64,000 nt of DNA, taken from NCBI GenBank assembly GCA_021787665.1, contig JAJYLN010000002.1, positions 186,001 to 250,000 on the forward strand, read 5' to 3'. The notes under the pieces are model-generated. The model saw only the letters and a program-made list of their open reading frames with translations, was not told where the DNA came from and ran no database searches. This document shows positions 50,072 through 59,167 of this stretch, one piece after another (the stretch's first letter is position 1; the number at the start of each line of letters is the position of its first letter). The stretch comes from a bacterium. GTDB taxonomy: Bacteria > JAMCPX01. The position numbers and the translations under genes are program-made.

Positions 50072-51034
50072 ATGAAAATGACCGCAATGATGTCAAAGAC
50101 AATCGTTACCGGTGTGGCTGGCTTTATAGGCTCACAGCTTGCTCAAATGCTTTTGAAAAGTGGCTTCGAGGTCACCGGCATAGATTCGTTTGAAGATTAC
50201 TATCCGACGTGGATAAAAGAACGGAACCTCCTCAATCTGAAACAGGACCATAATTTTAAACTAATCCATGCCAATCTGCTTGCATTGGATTTGAAACCAT
50301 TGGTACAGGATATGGATTATATCTTTCATCAGGCTGCACAGTCGGGCGTGAGGGACAGTTTTGGTCACTCTTTCGCCCTCTATGTTTCGAATAACGTTGT
50401 AGCGACCCAGAAGCTTCTCGAAGCTGTAAAGGACACACGAATTAAGAAATTTGTATTTGCATCGAGTTCCTCTGTTTATGGGAATACCCCCTTCATGCCT
50501 GTCAAAGAGGACAGCATATTGATGCCGTACTCTCCGTACGGAGTGACAAAGATGGCAGCGGAGCAACTCGTGAAGGTCTATCACAGGAATTTCGGCGTTC
50601 CCACGGTCAGTTTACGGTATTTCACGGTGTATGGTCCGGGACAGAGACCGGACATGGCTTTTCATAAATTTATCAAGGCCGTTTTGGAAAATAGAAAGAT
50701 CGAGGTTTACGGCGACGGCAGCCAGACAAGGGATTTTACCTTCATCACTGACATCGTTAAGGCCACGATGCTCGCGATTCATGCGCCCGATGGTATGGTT
50801 TTTAATATCGGAGGCGGGACAAGGGTAGGGCTTATGGATGTTATTAAAACGATTGGTGAACAGGCAGGGAGAAAAGTTGACGTAGTATTTGCACCGGTAC
50901 AAAAGGGGGACGTGAAAGATACGTCGGCGGATGTACAGCTTGCACAGGAAGTGCTTGGGTATAGACCTGAAGTGACCCTGGAGGAGGGGCTCAAACATGA
51001 GCTCCAGTATATTAAAGGATTATATTCATTATAA
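50072..51034 (+). CDS. NAD-dependent nucleotide-sugar epimerase/dehydratase
   Basis: 320 residues from ATG 50072; further ATGs at 50078, 50087 and 50090 are possible starts and no SD decides. Extended short-chain dehydrogenase: Rossmann motif TGVAGFIGSQLAQML, DYIFHQAAQSGVRDSFGHSF, catalytic FASSSSVYGNT and the YxxxK pair in MPYSPYGVTKMAAEQLVKVY, then VYGPGQRPDMAFHKFIKAVL and SQTRDFTFITDIV. Resembles UDP-glucuronate or UDP-galactose 4-epimerases and decarboxylases. It lies apart from the polysaccharide island, though its product could serve it. Hairpins follow. Confidence 0.9.
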   Translation: MKMTAMMSKTIVTGVAGFIGSQLAQMLLKSGFEVTGIDSFEDYYPTWIKERNLLNLKQDHNFKLIHANLLALDLKPLVQDMDYIFHQAAQSGVRDSFGHSFALYVSNNVVATQKLLEAVKDTRIKKFVFASSSSVYGNTPFMPVKEDSILMPYSPYGVTKMAAEQLVKVYHRNFGVPTVSLRYFTVYGPGQRPDMAFHKFIKAVLENRKIEVYGDGSQTRDFTFITDIVKATMLAIHAPDGMVFNIGGGTRVGLMDVIKTIGEQAGRKVDVVFAPVQKGDVKDTSADVQLAQEVLGYRPEVTLEEGLKHELQYIKGLYSL

Positions 51035-51067
51035 ACGGTCCCGGTCGTCTCTAAGGACGGGGACCGT
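51035..51067 (+). terminator. ACGGTCCC/GGGACCGT hairpin
   Basis: ACGGTCCC (51035-51042) pairs with GGGACCGT (51060-51067), with CGTC/GACG pairing inside and a six-base loop, followed by TTATCG. It sits directly behind the epimerase stop. Probably a terminator for the epimerase gene. Confidence 0.65.
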
Positions 51068-51086
51068 TATCGAAGCACGATAGAAG

Positions 51087-51110
51087 GGCCACGCTGTTTA
51101 CAGCGTGGCC
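51087..51110. terminator. GGCCACGCTGT/ACAGCGTGGCC hairpin
   Basis: A perfect 11-base stem with a TT loop between two convergent genes, ten bases before the acyl-CoA dehydrogenase stop. Almost the same stem, with paired C-to-T and G-to-A changes, occurs after glnA (62387-62412). Likely a bidirectional or minus-strand terminator. Confidence 0.7.
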
Positions 51111-51120
51111 AGCAAATAGC

Positions 51121-52941
51121 TTACAGGACGTATCCCTCTTTCTCGACTATGCGCGCGGCTATTTTTTCTTTCGTCCCGGAGAGGTCCAGGCCGTAGGTGA
51201 AGGTCAGTTTCGACAGCGCTTTCTCGTATGTGGCGAACTCGTCTGCATGGTCTTCAGCCGCGTCACCGAGAACGTGCCGGGCGATAAGGGTGACTTTGTT
51301 GAGGGTCTCGTATACGAACGCCCGGGTCAGCATCAAGGGCATGGCTATGGCTGACTCGCCCTTCAGATCTTTGAGCTTCAGGGTCCTCAGGATTGTGGAG
51401 TCGATTGCATAGGTCTCCATCATCATATTCGCGAGCTGCTCGAACAGGTACTCACCCCTGCCGAAGTTGAAGGCCTTGTCTGTCAGCGATGCCATGTACT
51501 TCTGTACCACGATGCCGGCCGCGTATACCGTGATCTTTTTGGCAGTCTCCGCCGCAAGACTCTCGATGCCGAGCAGTCCCGGTGCCGGCGTCTTGTTGAC
51601 CTTGTCGGTCTTGATCTCGGCGAGTATGTCGTTGAGCCTGCCCATGAAGTCGAGCTCCCCCTTCATGGACCTCTTGAGGATGGTCGCTGGTATGAGCAGG
51701 CGGTTGATCTCGTTCGTCCCCTCGAAGATTCTGTTTATTCGCGCGTCCCGGTAGGCTCGTGCTACCGGGTAGTCCTCGATGTAGCCGTAGCCGCCGTAGC
51801 TTTGTACCGCCTCGTCCACGACGAAGCCGAGCACTTCGGAGCCGTAGACCTTCATGATGGACGCCTCGATGTCGTAGTCCTCGAATATTTTTGCAGCCTT
51901 CTTACTGAAATCCGGTGCATTCCTGTCGAGCGCATGGATAGCCTTGTCTATCATCCCGGAAGTCCTGTATGACATGCTCTCGGTCGCGTACACCTTCATC
52001 ATCATGTCCGCAAATTTTCTCCGAATCATGCCGAAGCTCGAGATCGGCTGTCCGAACTGCATCCTCTGGTTCGCGTACTGGACCGCGTACTTGATTATCT
52101 CCTTCGAGCCGCCCACCGAGGCCATGCCGAGCTTCAGCCTTCCGATATCGAGGACGCCGAGGGCCGACTGGTGTCCCTTTCCTATCTCGCCGAGCACATT
52201 CTCCACCGGCACTTTCACGTCATTCATGATAACGGATCGCGTGGACGAACCCTTGATACCCATCTTGTTCTCTTCCTTGGCCGTTGACAGACCATCGGAC
52301 TTCCTCTCGACAATGAAGGCCGTGAACTTTTCTCCATCTACCTTCGCGTAGATGATGAAGAGGTCGGCGAAGCCGGAGTTCGTGATGAACTGCTTCTCGC
52401 CGTTGAGGACGTAGTACTTCTTGTCCGGGCTCAGGACAGCCTTCGTCTTGGCACCGAGTGCGTCCGAGCCGTAGCCCGTCTCCGTAAGGCCGTACGCTGC
52501 GATCATCTCGCCGGTCGCAAGCTTGGGAAGATACTTCTTCTTCTGAGCCTCGTTGCCGAAGTACACGATGGGGAGCGTACCTATACCGCTGTGGGCGAGC
52601 ATAGTCGCCGCAAAGGAGCCGGATCTTGCCATTGCCTCGGATACTTTCAGCGAGGTGGAGAGGTCCATCCCGAGTCCGCCGTACTCCTCCGGGATCTCTA
52701 TCATGAGCAGCCCAATCTCTCCGGCCTTCTTCATGAGCTTGACGTTTGTCTCTATCTTGCGATCATGATCCTCCATCTTCTCGGTAAGGGGGAGGACTTC
52801 CTTTTCCATGAATTCGACGGCCGTTTCGGAGAAGCTCAATTGCTCTTCCGTAAACTGCTCGGGCGCGAACACGTCGGCGGTCTGCCCGCCGCTGAGCAGG
52901 AAACCTCCACCTACGGGCTTTGCTACAGCTTTGTCACTCAT
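51121..52941 (-). CDS. Acyl-CoA dehydrogenase, ~600-residue FadE type
   Basis: 606-residue FAD enzyme for the first step of fatty-acid beta-oxidation. ACAD fold: SETAVEFMEKEVLPLTEKME, MIEIPEEYGGLGMDLSTSLK, AAYGLTETGYGSDALGAKTK (FAD/substrate loop), GNAAG-like blocks and the catalytic Glu in RINRIFEGTNEINRLLIPA; the extra C-terminal ~170 residues are typical of the long form found in Bacillus and many anaerobes. A TetR/FadR-type palindrome lies at 52955-52972, between the promoter region and the SD (aaggagag). Stands alone. Confidence 0.95.
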   Translation of the reverse strand: MSDKAVAKPVGGGFLLSGGQTADVFAPEQFTEEQLSFSETAVEFMEKEVLPLTEKMEDHDRKIETNVKLMKKAGEIGLLMIEIPEEYGGLGMDLSTSLKVSEAMARSGSFAATMLAHSGIGTLPIVYFGNEAQKKKYLPKLATGEMIAAYGLTETGYGSDALGAKTKAVLSPDKKYYVLNGEKQFITNSGFADLFIIYAKVDGEKFTAFIVERKSDGLSTAKEENKMGIKGSSTRSVIMNDVKVPVENVLGEIGKGHQSALGVLDIGRLKLGMASVGGSKEIIKYAVQYANQRMQFGQPISSFGMIRRKFADMMMKVYATESMSYRTSGMIDKAIHALDRNAPDFSKKAAKIFEDYDIEASIMKVYGSEVLGFVVDEAVQSYGGYGYIEDYPVARAYRDARINRIFEGTNEINRLLIPATILKRSMKGELDFMGRLNDILAEIKTDKVNKTPAPGLLGIESLAAETAKKITVYAAGIVVQKYMASLTDKAFNFGRGEYLFEQLANMMMETYAIDSTILRTLKLKDLKGESAIAMPLMLTRAFVYETLNKVTLIARHVLGDAAEDHADEFATYEKALSKLTFTYGLDLSGTKEKIAARIVEKEGYVL

Positions 52942-52954
52942 GTTTACTCTCCTT

Positions 52955-52972
52955 TGAATGAATATTCATTCA
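52955..52972. promoter_or_regulatory. FadR-type 18-base operator palindrome
   Basis: TGAATGAATATTCATTCA is a perfect palindrome directly upstream of the SD of the acyl-CoA dehydrogenase gene. It fits the published Bacillus FadR consensus TGAATGAMTANTCATTCA exactly. FadR of that kind is a TetR-family repressor released by long-chain acyl-CoA. So the gene is probably repressed until fatty acids are present; the repressor itself is not in the window. Confidence 0.85.
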
Positions 52973-53075
52973 TAATATACCACATGCAGGTGGTGGAATG
53001 CAAGGGATTTATAAGATCCAGAAAATATATTGTATTTATTCCCCTTTTTTATTTATTCTGGGACGTAGGTGAGCC

Positions 53076-55289
53076 TTGAGTAAGGATATGGAAATAAAGG
53101 ATAGGTACATAGAAGTGGTCCTGCCGGTGCCCGTAGATCATAGCTTCGTGTATACGCTTGCCGGAACAACACCGGCCGTGGGTCAGCGCGTGCTGGTGCC
53201 GTTCGGTACACGGAGGCTTGTAGGCGTTATAAAGGCCGTGGATGTGCGGAGGCCGGACTACGAGACGAGGCCGGCCATCGAGGTCATCGACCGGGAGCCC
53301 TGCCTCTCCGAGCCGCTCGTTCGCCTACTCGCATGGGCCTCCGGATACTATTGCCATCCCATCGGCGATGTCTTCAAGCAGTTTCTGCCTCACAGGGGCA
53401 TACGGCTCGAAGCAGACAGATCGTATAAGCTGGTGCCGCACGTGGCCGCCCCGCAGGCGTTGGATGGCAGGGAGGCCGGCATGGTCGATTACCTCAGACA
53501 CCGGAAGCCCGTGTCCAGGGTCACCCTGGTGCGCAGGTTTGGCCTCGGTACGATCAATAAGCTCGTGAAGGCAGGTGTCGTGGAGGCCGTGTTCAAGCCT
53601 ATTGCGGGTCCGGGAGGGATCGGACCCGCGGATATCCCTGAGCAATACAGGCACCCCGTGATACGGCCGCACATCGTCTTGACGGATGAGCAGCGCGCGA
53701 TTGTAGATCAACTCATCGCTGCGCTGGATACGAAAGTATTCGTGGCTGGTCTGGTCATGGGTGTGACCGGGAGCGGCAAAACAGAGATATATATGCACGT
53801 CATCGAGAGGGCATTGAAGCAGGGAAGGAATGCAATCGTCCTTGTCCCGGAGATAGCCCTCACGCCGCAGCTCGTGGGGAGGCTGGCCGAGAGGTTCGGC
53901 GCTGTGGTCGGTATCATGCACAGCGGCATCGAGTCGTCACTGCTTGCAAAGGTGCAGCGGTCGATACTCTCCGGCGATATCAGGATCGTCATTGGCGTGC
54001 GATCCGCCGTATTCGCGCCCCTCAAGGACGTCGGGGTAATCGTCGTCGACGAGGAGCACGCGCAGACATACAAGCAGCAGGAGAGGTTCAAGTACAACGC
54101 CCGGGATGCTGCCATCATGAGAGGCAAGCTCGAAGGGGCGCTCGTCATACTGGGCAGCGCCACGCCATCCCTGGAGTCGTACTATAACGCAGGCATCGGG
54201 AAATACCGCTCCTTCAGACTCTACAACAGAGTCCGCAAGCTGCCCATGCCGGATATCCATACCATAGATCTGAGAAAGGAACACCCTCATAGGGTCGGGA
54301 ACGAGATACTGACCGGGCCCCTTGTCGATGCTCTGACCAGAACCCTCTCTGCCGGCAAGCAGGCCATCGTCATGCTGAACAAGAGGGGGTACTCGTCGAG
54401 CCTTATCTGCACGGACTGCGGGCATGCACCGACATGTCCGCAGTGCGACATTCACCTTGCATACCACAAGTCATCGCAGCGGCTCGTTTGCCACTATTGC
54501 GGCCATTCGGCTGCGCCGATGACCCGATGTCCGGTGTGCGGATCAGTTCATATTCAGCCCCTCGGTATCGGTACGCAGCGGCTCGAAGAAGAGATCAAGG
54601 GTCTCTTCAGGGACGTCGGGATCGTCAGGATGGACAGCGATACGACTGCGCGGAAGGGCTCCCACGAGAAGTTGATCGACCTGTTCGGCAGCGGTGGCGC
54701 GCTGCTCCTGCTCGGTACCCAGATGGTGGCCAAGGGCCTCGACTTCCCGAATGTCGAGCTCGTGTGCCTGCCCATGCTCGATGTGGGACTGAATGTGCCG
54801 GACTTCAGGAGCGCGGAGCGCATTTTTGACGTCATCACGCAGTCTGCCGGCAGGGCGGGCCGGATAGCGAGCGGGGCACATGTGTACCTGCAGACCTACA
54901 ACCCTGAATATTATGCCATACGATACGCCGTAGAGTACGATATCGAAGCCTTTTACCGGGAAGAGCTCAGATACAGGAAGGAGCTGCTGTACCCCCCGTT
55001 TTCGAGGTTGGCGCTCCTTATGTTCAGACACAAAAATATCGAGAGGCTCCGGGACGCGATGGAAGGGGTCGTGAAGGGATTATCCGATATACCGGAAGGC
55101 GTGCGCGTGTCCGGTCCTGTGCCCGCACCCATACCGAAGATGAAGGGGCTGTATGTCTATCACCTGTTACTGAGGTCGCAAAATACGGCGAAGCTCTTGA
55201 GCACGGTGCACGAGCTTGACAGGCGCCTACGGCCAGCCATGAGGAACGTGAAGATGAGCATCGATATCGATCCCCAGTATTTCGTATGA
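53076..55289 (+). CDS. priA: Primosomal protein N' (PriA helicase)
   Basis: 737 residues from a TTG at 53076 (ATG at 53088 possible; no SD decides). Restart helicase that loads the replisome at stalled forks. N-terminal DNA-binding domain (about 1-185; VVLPVPVDHSFVYTL, PVGQRVLVPFG-like), Walker A GVTGSGKTEIYMHVIERALK, DEEH box VIVVDEEHAQTYKQQERFKY, ILGSATPSLES, and the zinc cluster CTDCGHAPTCPQCDIHLAYH then LVCHYCGHSAAPMTRCPVCG with eight cysteines; GTQMVAKGLDFPNVELVC and QSAGRAGRIASG are helicase motifs V and VI. Complete. Confidence 0.96.
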   Translation: MSKDMEIKDRYIEVVLPVPVDHSFVYTLAGTTPAVGQRVLVPFGTRRLVGVIKAVDVRRPDYETRPAIEVIDREPCLSEPLVRLLAWASGYYCHPIGDVFKQFLPHRGIRLEADRSYKLVPHVAAPQALDGREAGMVDYLRHRKPVSRVTLVRRFGLGTINKLVKAGVVEAVFKPIAGPGGIGPADIPEQYRHPVIRPHIVLTDEQRAIVDQLIAALDTKVFVAGLVMGVTGSGKTEIYMHVIERALKQGRNAIVLVPEIALTPQLVGRLAERFGAVVGIMHSGIESSLLAKVQRSILSGDIRIVIGVRSAVFAPLKDVGVIVVDEEHAQTYKQQERFKYNARDAAIMRGKLEGALVILGSATPSLESYYNAGIGKYRSFRLYNRVRKLPMPDIHTIDLRKEHPHRVGNEILTGPLVDALTRTLSAGKQAIVMLNKRGYSSSLICTDCGHAPTCPQCDIHLAYHKSSQRLVCHYCGHSAAPMTRCPVCGSVHIQPLGIGTQRLEEEIKGLFRDVGIVRMDSDTTARKGSHEKLIDLFGSGGALLLLGTQMVAKGLDFPNVELVCLPMLDVGLNVPDFRSAERIFDVITQSAGRAGRIASGAHVYLQTYNPEYYAIRYAVEYDIEAFYREELRYRKELLYPPFSRLALLMFRHKNIERLRDAMEGVVKGLSDIPEGVRVSGPVPAPIPKMKGLYVYHLLLRSQNTAKLLSTVHELDRRLRPAMRNVKMSIDIDPQYFV

Positions 55290-55390
55290 TTTCGGGATCG
55301 CTCATCTAAAACAAAGTGTGATCTGAGAGCGGGCCCCGGGCAGTGTTGAGGATCTCCGATGAGGGGGAAGGCAATTGACGATCGTATGGC

Positions 55391-55900
55391 TTACAGTATC
55401 TCCGCTATACATATAATGATCATGACGATCGAGATCGCCCCCTTGAAGATCGTTCCCTTGAGCCTGCCTATAGCGGAGACCCATCCCTTGTAAAAGGCGT
55501 CTCCCGCCGGCTTGCTTTCCATGAGCGATACTGCGAACGCACCGAGGAAGGAGCCCAACACGGCGCCGGCAATTGCCCCGATGCCGAACAAAAATGGCGC
55601 TGCGATGATCGAGCCTATGATCGCGCCGATAAGGGACGCTACTATGCCCTTGCGCGAAAGGCCTACCTTCCGTGCGTCCTTAATTCCAAGCAGCCATTCG
55701 CCAAGCTCGGCGATAATGGTCATGAGTGCAAGGACGGCCACCGTTGTCCAGCCGATGAAGTGTGCCTTCGTTACGAGGACGAATAGCAGGACAGCTAAAA
55801 ACGATATGAGTGTCCCCGGCATGCCGAAGACAATGGAGATTGTCGCTGCGGTCATGACGATGAAGAGCAGGATTGTCAATACTATATTCAATGCAGTCAT
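55391..55900 (-). CDS. DUF456 membrane protein
   Basis: 169 residues from the ATG at 55900, where the first hydrophobic helix begins (ALNIVLTILLFIVMTAATIS). Four or more helices; GMPGTLISFLAVLLFVLVTK, LGEWLLGIKDARKVGLSRKG, SLIGAIIGSIIAAPFLFGIG and VLGSFLGAFAVSLMESKPAG are typical of DUF456 (Gly-rich paired helices related to small integral proteins). Function unknown. Convergent with priA. Confidence 0.88.
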   Translation of the reverse strand: MTALNIVLTILLFIVMTAATISIVFGMPGTLISFLAVLLFVLVTKAHFIGWTTVAVLALMTIIAELGEWLLGIKDARKVGLSRKGIVASLIGAIIGSIIAAPFLFGIGAIAGAVLGSFLGAFAVSLMESKPAGDAFYKGWVSAIGRLKGTIFKGAISIVMIIICIAEIL

Positions 55901-56162
55901 GTCCCTGGTCCTCTGTAGGTATGTCCTGTCGGTCCACCGGCTGTCACAGCATGCTGCTTCAATGCCCGATGAATCATTTCTATCTCTACCCATGATTGGT
56001 CCCGCATGTCAAGGCAAGGCTGCGCCAGCTTTGAGTGCTCACAGTTTTACCATGCCTACCATCAGTCAATCGTTACAGATGTATTGTTAACGCAAATACA
56101 TATGTATTATGTCCGTGTTCGTTCTGTTGTATTTCCCTTTCGGTTATAGTATACGGTCTGCT

Positions 56163-57188
56163 ATGACGGTAATAGCGCTTGATGTGATGGGAGGAGATTA
56201 CGCGCCGGACGATATCGTAAAGGGCGCTGCATGGATAAGCCTGGACACCACCATCGACGTCATCCTCGTGGGCGACGAGAAGAAGATCACCGCCAGGCTG
56301 AAGGAACTGAAGCACAACCCGGAGCACCTCTCGGTCTACCACGCGTCCCAGTTTATAAGGATGGACGAGTCTCCCAAGGAGGCCATCGAGAAGAAGCCGG
56401 ATGCATCCATCCTTGCTGCCGCACGGCTCGTGAAGGAGGGCAAAGCAGAGGCGCTCGTGAGCGCCGGGAACACCGGGGCGTGTATCATGGCGTGCGCAAA
56501 GACCTTCACCAAGATCCCCGGCATCCACAAGGCAGCCCTGGCCTCGGTCTATCCCACGGAGACCAGGCGCGGAAAGAAGAACGACCCCTTCTCTCTGATA
56601 CTCGACGTGGGGGCTACGATAAACGTTACCGCGAACGACCTCGTGACATTCGCTATCATGGGGAGCTCGTACGCCGCGCGTATCAGCAGGAACCCGAGGC
56701 CGCGGGTGGCGATCCTTTCCAATGGAACCGAGGAAATGAAGGGCACCGCGGAGATAGTGGATGCCTACCGGATGCTGAAAGACTATAAGAAAATAAACTT
56801 CGTGGGTAACATCGAGGGCATCGATATACCGAGGGGGATCGCGGACGTAGTCGTGTGCAGCGGCTTTACCGGGAACATCGTCCTCAAGATGCTCGAAGGC
56901 GTTTCCGATACCGTCATGGAGCTCGCGCGGTATGCGTACAAGACGAGCTACCTGTGGAAGTTCGGCCTGATGATGCTGAGAGGCGCCATATCGCAGCTCA
57001 AGGATATCACAGACTGGGAGCAGTACGGCGGCGCCCCCCTGCTCGGGTTCGAGAGCCTCTTTATAAAGGCCCATGGAAGGTCAAAGGCCAGGGCCACGGC
57101 CAATGCCATTAAGGTGGCGGCAAAGGCGGCGAGCAGCGGGCTCATCAAGGACATATCTGCTACGATCAAAGACTTCTCATTCGTTTAA
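56163..57188 (+). CDS. plsX: Phosphate acyltransferase PlsX
   Basis: 341 residues from ATG 56163. Makes acyl-phosphate from acyl-ACP for phospholipid synthesis. IALDVMGGDYAPDDIVKGAA is the diagnostic N-terminus; ALVSAGNTGACIMACAKTF, DVGATINVTANDLVTFAIMG, FVGNIEGIDIPRGIADVVVC with SGFTGNIVLKMLEGVS and GAPLLGFESLFIKAHGRSKA complete the family. The usual rpmF upstream and fabH downstream are missing; instead a HAD-type gene follows without gap. Confidence 0.96.
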   Translation: MTVIALDVMGGDYAPDDIVKGAAWISLDTTIDVILVGDEKKITARLKELKHNPEHLSVYHASQFIRMDESPKEAIEKKPDASILAAARLVKEGKAEALVSAGNTGACIMACAKTFTKIPGIHKAALASVYPTETRRGKKNDPFSLILDVGATINVTANDLVTFAIMGSSYAARISRNPRPRVAILSNGTEEMKGTAEIVDAYRMLKDYKKINFVGNIEGIDIPRGIADVVVCSGFTGNIVLKMLEGVSDTVMELARYAYKTSYLWKFGLMMLRGAISQLKDITDWEQYGGAPLLGFESLFIKAHGRSKARATANAIKVAAKAASSGLIKDISATIKDFSFV

Positions 57189-58223
57189 ATGGACCGCATC
57201 ATCTATAGATGGGACCTCGATAAGACCTACCTGAAAACGGAATTTGAGACAGTCAAAGGACTCGTGAGGACAGCCTTCCAGTCCGCCGAGGAGAAAGAGA
57301 GCGTTCCGGGCGCACCATCGTTGCTTAAGGAGCTGCAGAAGGACGAGGGAAACAGCGTATACTTCATATCCGGCAGTCCTAAGCAGATGCGCAAGGTCCT
57401 CGAACAGAAGCTCAGGATCGACGGCATCAACTGGACGGAGCTTGTGCTGAAGCCGAATCTTCAGAACCTTTTGCACGGGAGGTTCCATGCGCTCAAAGAG
57501 CAGATCGGCTACAAGCTGCCCGTACTGCTCGAAGACAGGATGAAGTCCGGACAGAACTCCAGGGAGGTCCTCTTCGGCGACGATGCAGAGTCCGATGCGT
57601 ACATATATTCCTTGTATGCTGATACGATCGCGGGCAAGGTGAACGAAGGGACGATAGGGGAGATTATGGACCTTGCTCATGTGCCCACGGTAAACAAAAA
57701 AAAGTCAGTACACGTCGTCAGGCACCTGGAGTTCTCCGATGCCGTCGGCAGAATATTCATCTATCTCGAGAAGAGGTCGCCCCCGAAGGGGTTCGATATA
57801 TACGGGAGCAGGGTCGTCCCGATTTACAACTATTTCCAGGCCGTGCTGGTCCTGTATACGGAGGGGCTCATGAAGATGACCTCCGTGATAAGGATCATAC
57901 TCGACCTTGTTTTCGAGTACAGGACCACAGCGTCGACTTTCGCCAACTCGTTCCAGGACCTGCTGCGGAGGGGCATGATCGACATGGCCCGGTCCGCCGA
58001 GATCATCGAAGGTGTACGGCACAGCCTGGGCCAGAAGATAATCCCTCTGCCCCAAAATTTCTATGAGGACCTGATGGCCAAGCTCGATACGCTGAAAGGC
58101 ATCGAAGAAAAAGACGATACGGGCGGCACTATCCGGCCGATAGACTATATCGCCCTCTTTCAAGATCAGCACAGGAAGCAGGTGAAGCAGAAAAAGTCCC
58201 TGTTCGACAAACTTTTCGGCTGA
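57189..58223 (+). CDS. HAD-like App1/DUF2183-type phosphatase
   Basis: 344 residues, beginning right after the plsX stop. The start MDRIIYRWDLDKTYLKTEFE contains the HAD motif I D-x-D-x-T; SVYFISGSPKQMRKVLEQKL is motif II with the Ser, and VLFGDDAESDAYIYSLYADT the acidic motif IV. This is the pattern of App1/DUF2183 proteins, one of which is a phosphatidate phosphatase in yeast. Residues ~170-344 form an extra helical domain not recognised. Linkage to plsX suggests a role in phospholipid metabolism, an inference. Confidence 0.82.
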   Translation: MDRIIYRWDLDKTYLKTEFETVKGLVRTAFQSAEEKESVPGAPSLLKELQKDEGNSVYFISGSPKQMRKVLEQKLRIDGINWTELVLKPNLQNLLHGRFHALKEQIGYKLPVLLEDRMKSGQNSREVLFGDDAESDAYIYSLYADTIAGKVNEGTIGEIMDLAHVPTVNKKKSVHVVRHLEFSDAVGRIFIYLEKRSPPKGFDIYGSRVVPIYNYFQAVLVLYTEGLMKMTSVIRIILDLVFEYRTTASTFANSFQDLLRRGMIDMARSAEIIEGVRHSLGQKIIPLPQNFYEDLMAKLDTLKGIEEKDDTGGTIRPIDYIALFQDQHRKQVKQKKSLFDKLFG

Positions 58224-58237
58224 ACAGATGGGCACCC

Positions 58238-59167
58238 ATGGATGAGAAACAGGGTATCGTCATCATTGCAGGACCGACCGCTACCGGGAAAACCGGGCGC
58301 AGCATAGAGCTTGCCCTGTCTTTCAGGGGGGAGGTCGTCAACAGTGATTCCAGACAGGTGTACCGGTATATGGACATTGGTACCGCAAAGCCGGACCACG
58401 CTCAGATGAACGCTGTTCGACACCATATGATAGATATCGTGGATCCCTCCGTGCGATTCAATGCGGCACGGTATATCGATATGGCCGATGCGTGCATCGG
58501 TGAATTGCGCGACCGGGGGTATGTTCCCTTTATCACCGGCGGGACCGGCCTTTACATAAAAGCCCTGCTGTATGGTCTTGCGCCGATCCCTCCCATCGAC
58601 GATGCGGTGAGGAGCGCTATAAGGGATCAACACAGGCTGTATGGAAACGAGGCTTTGTACGAGAGGCTGAAGCAGGCCGATCCGGACGATGCGTCCCGTA
58701 TACGGGTGACGGACAGCTATAGGATCATACGGGCACTCGAGGTATTCACGGCCACCGGCACCTCCTTGCATGCCTATGCGGCACGGCATGGGTTCTCCAG
58801 GAAGAGGTACAGCTATACCTACATTGTCCTCTATGATTCCGACAGAAGCCGGTACCATGCCGCCATAGACGCGCGAACCGACAGCATGGTCGAGAAGGGA
58901 CTGATAGATGAGGTTAAGTGGTTGATCGATAAGGGATACGACAGGGACCTTCCTGCAATGAGGACCGTAGGATATACGGAGATCATTGATTATCTTCATA
59001 AGAAGACAGACCTTACTACTGCAGTAGCGCTTATCAAGAAACATACGAAGGCCTATGCGAAAAGACAGGTCACGTGGTTTAAAGGCATAAAAGATGCATT
59101 ATGGGTTGATATGCAGGACGGGAACGACCGATTGAACGAGCTCGTAAAGAGGGCAATTCATGCCTAA
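58238..59167 (+). CDS. miaA: tRNA dimethylallyltransferase MiaA
   Basis: 309 residues. Adds a dimethylallyl group to A37 of tRNAs reading U-initial codons. P-loop [87 protein letters not shown] and [15 protein letters not shown] with [15 protein letters not shown] at the end: a complete set. The following regulator begins within its last 8 bases, so the regulator may be expressed from this transcript. Confidence 0.97.
   Translation: MDEKQGIVIIAGPTATGKTGRSIELALSFRGEVVNSDSRQVYRYMDIGTAKPDHAQMNAVRHHMIDIVDPSVRFNAARYIDMADACIGELRDRGYVPFITGGTGLYIKALLYGLAPIPPIDDAVRSAIRDQHRLYGNEALYERLKQADPDDASRIRVTDSYRIIRALEVFTATGTSLHAYAARHGFSRKRYSYTYIVLYDSDRSRYHAAIDARTDSMVEKGLIDEVKWLIDKGYDRDLPAMRTVGYTEIIDYLHKKTDLTTAVALIKKHTKAYAKRQVTWFKGIKDALWVDMQDGNDRLNELVKRAIHA

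Noticed and set aside
56073-57074. A 333-codon minus-strand frame opposite plsX
   Set aside because: Complementary image of plsX; plsX has all family motifs and proper context.
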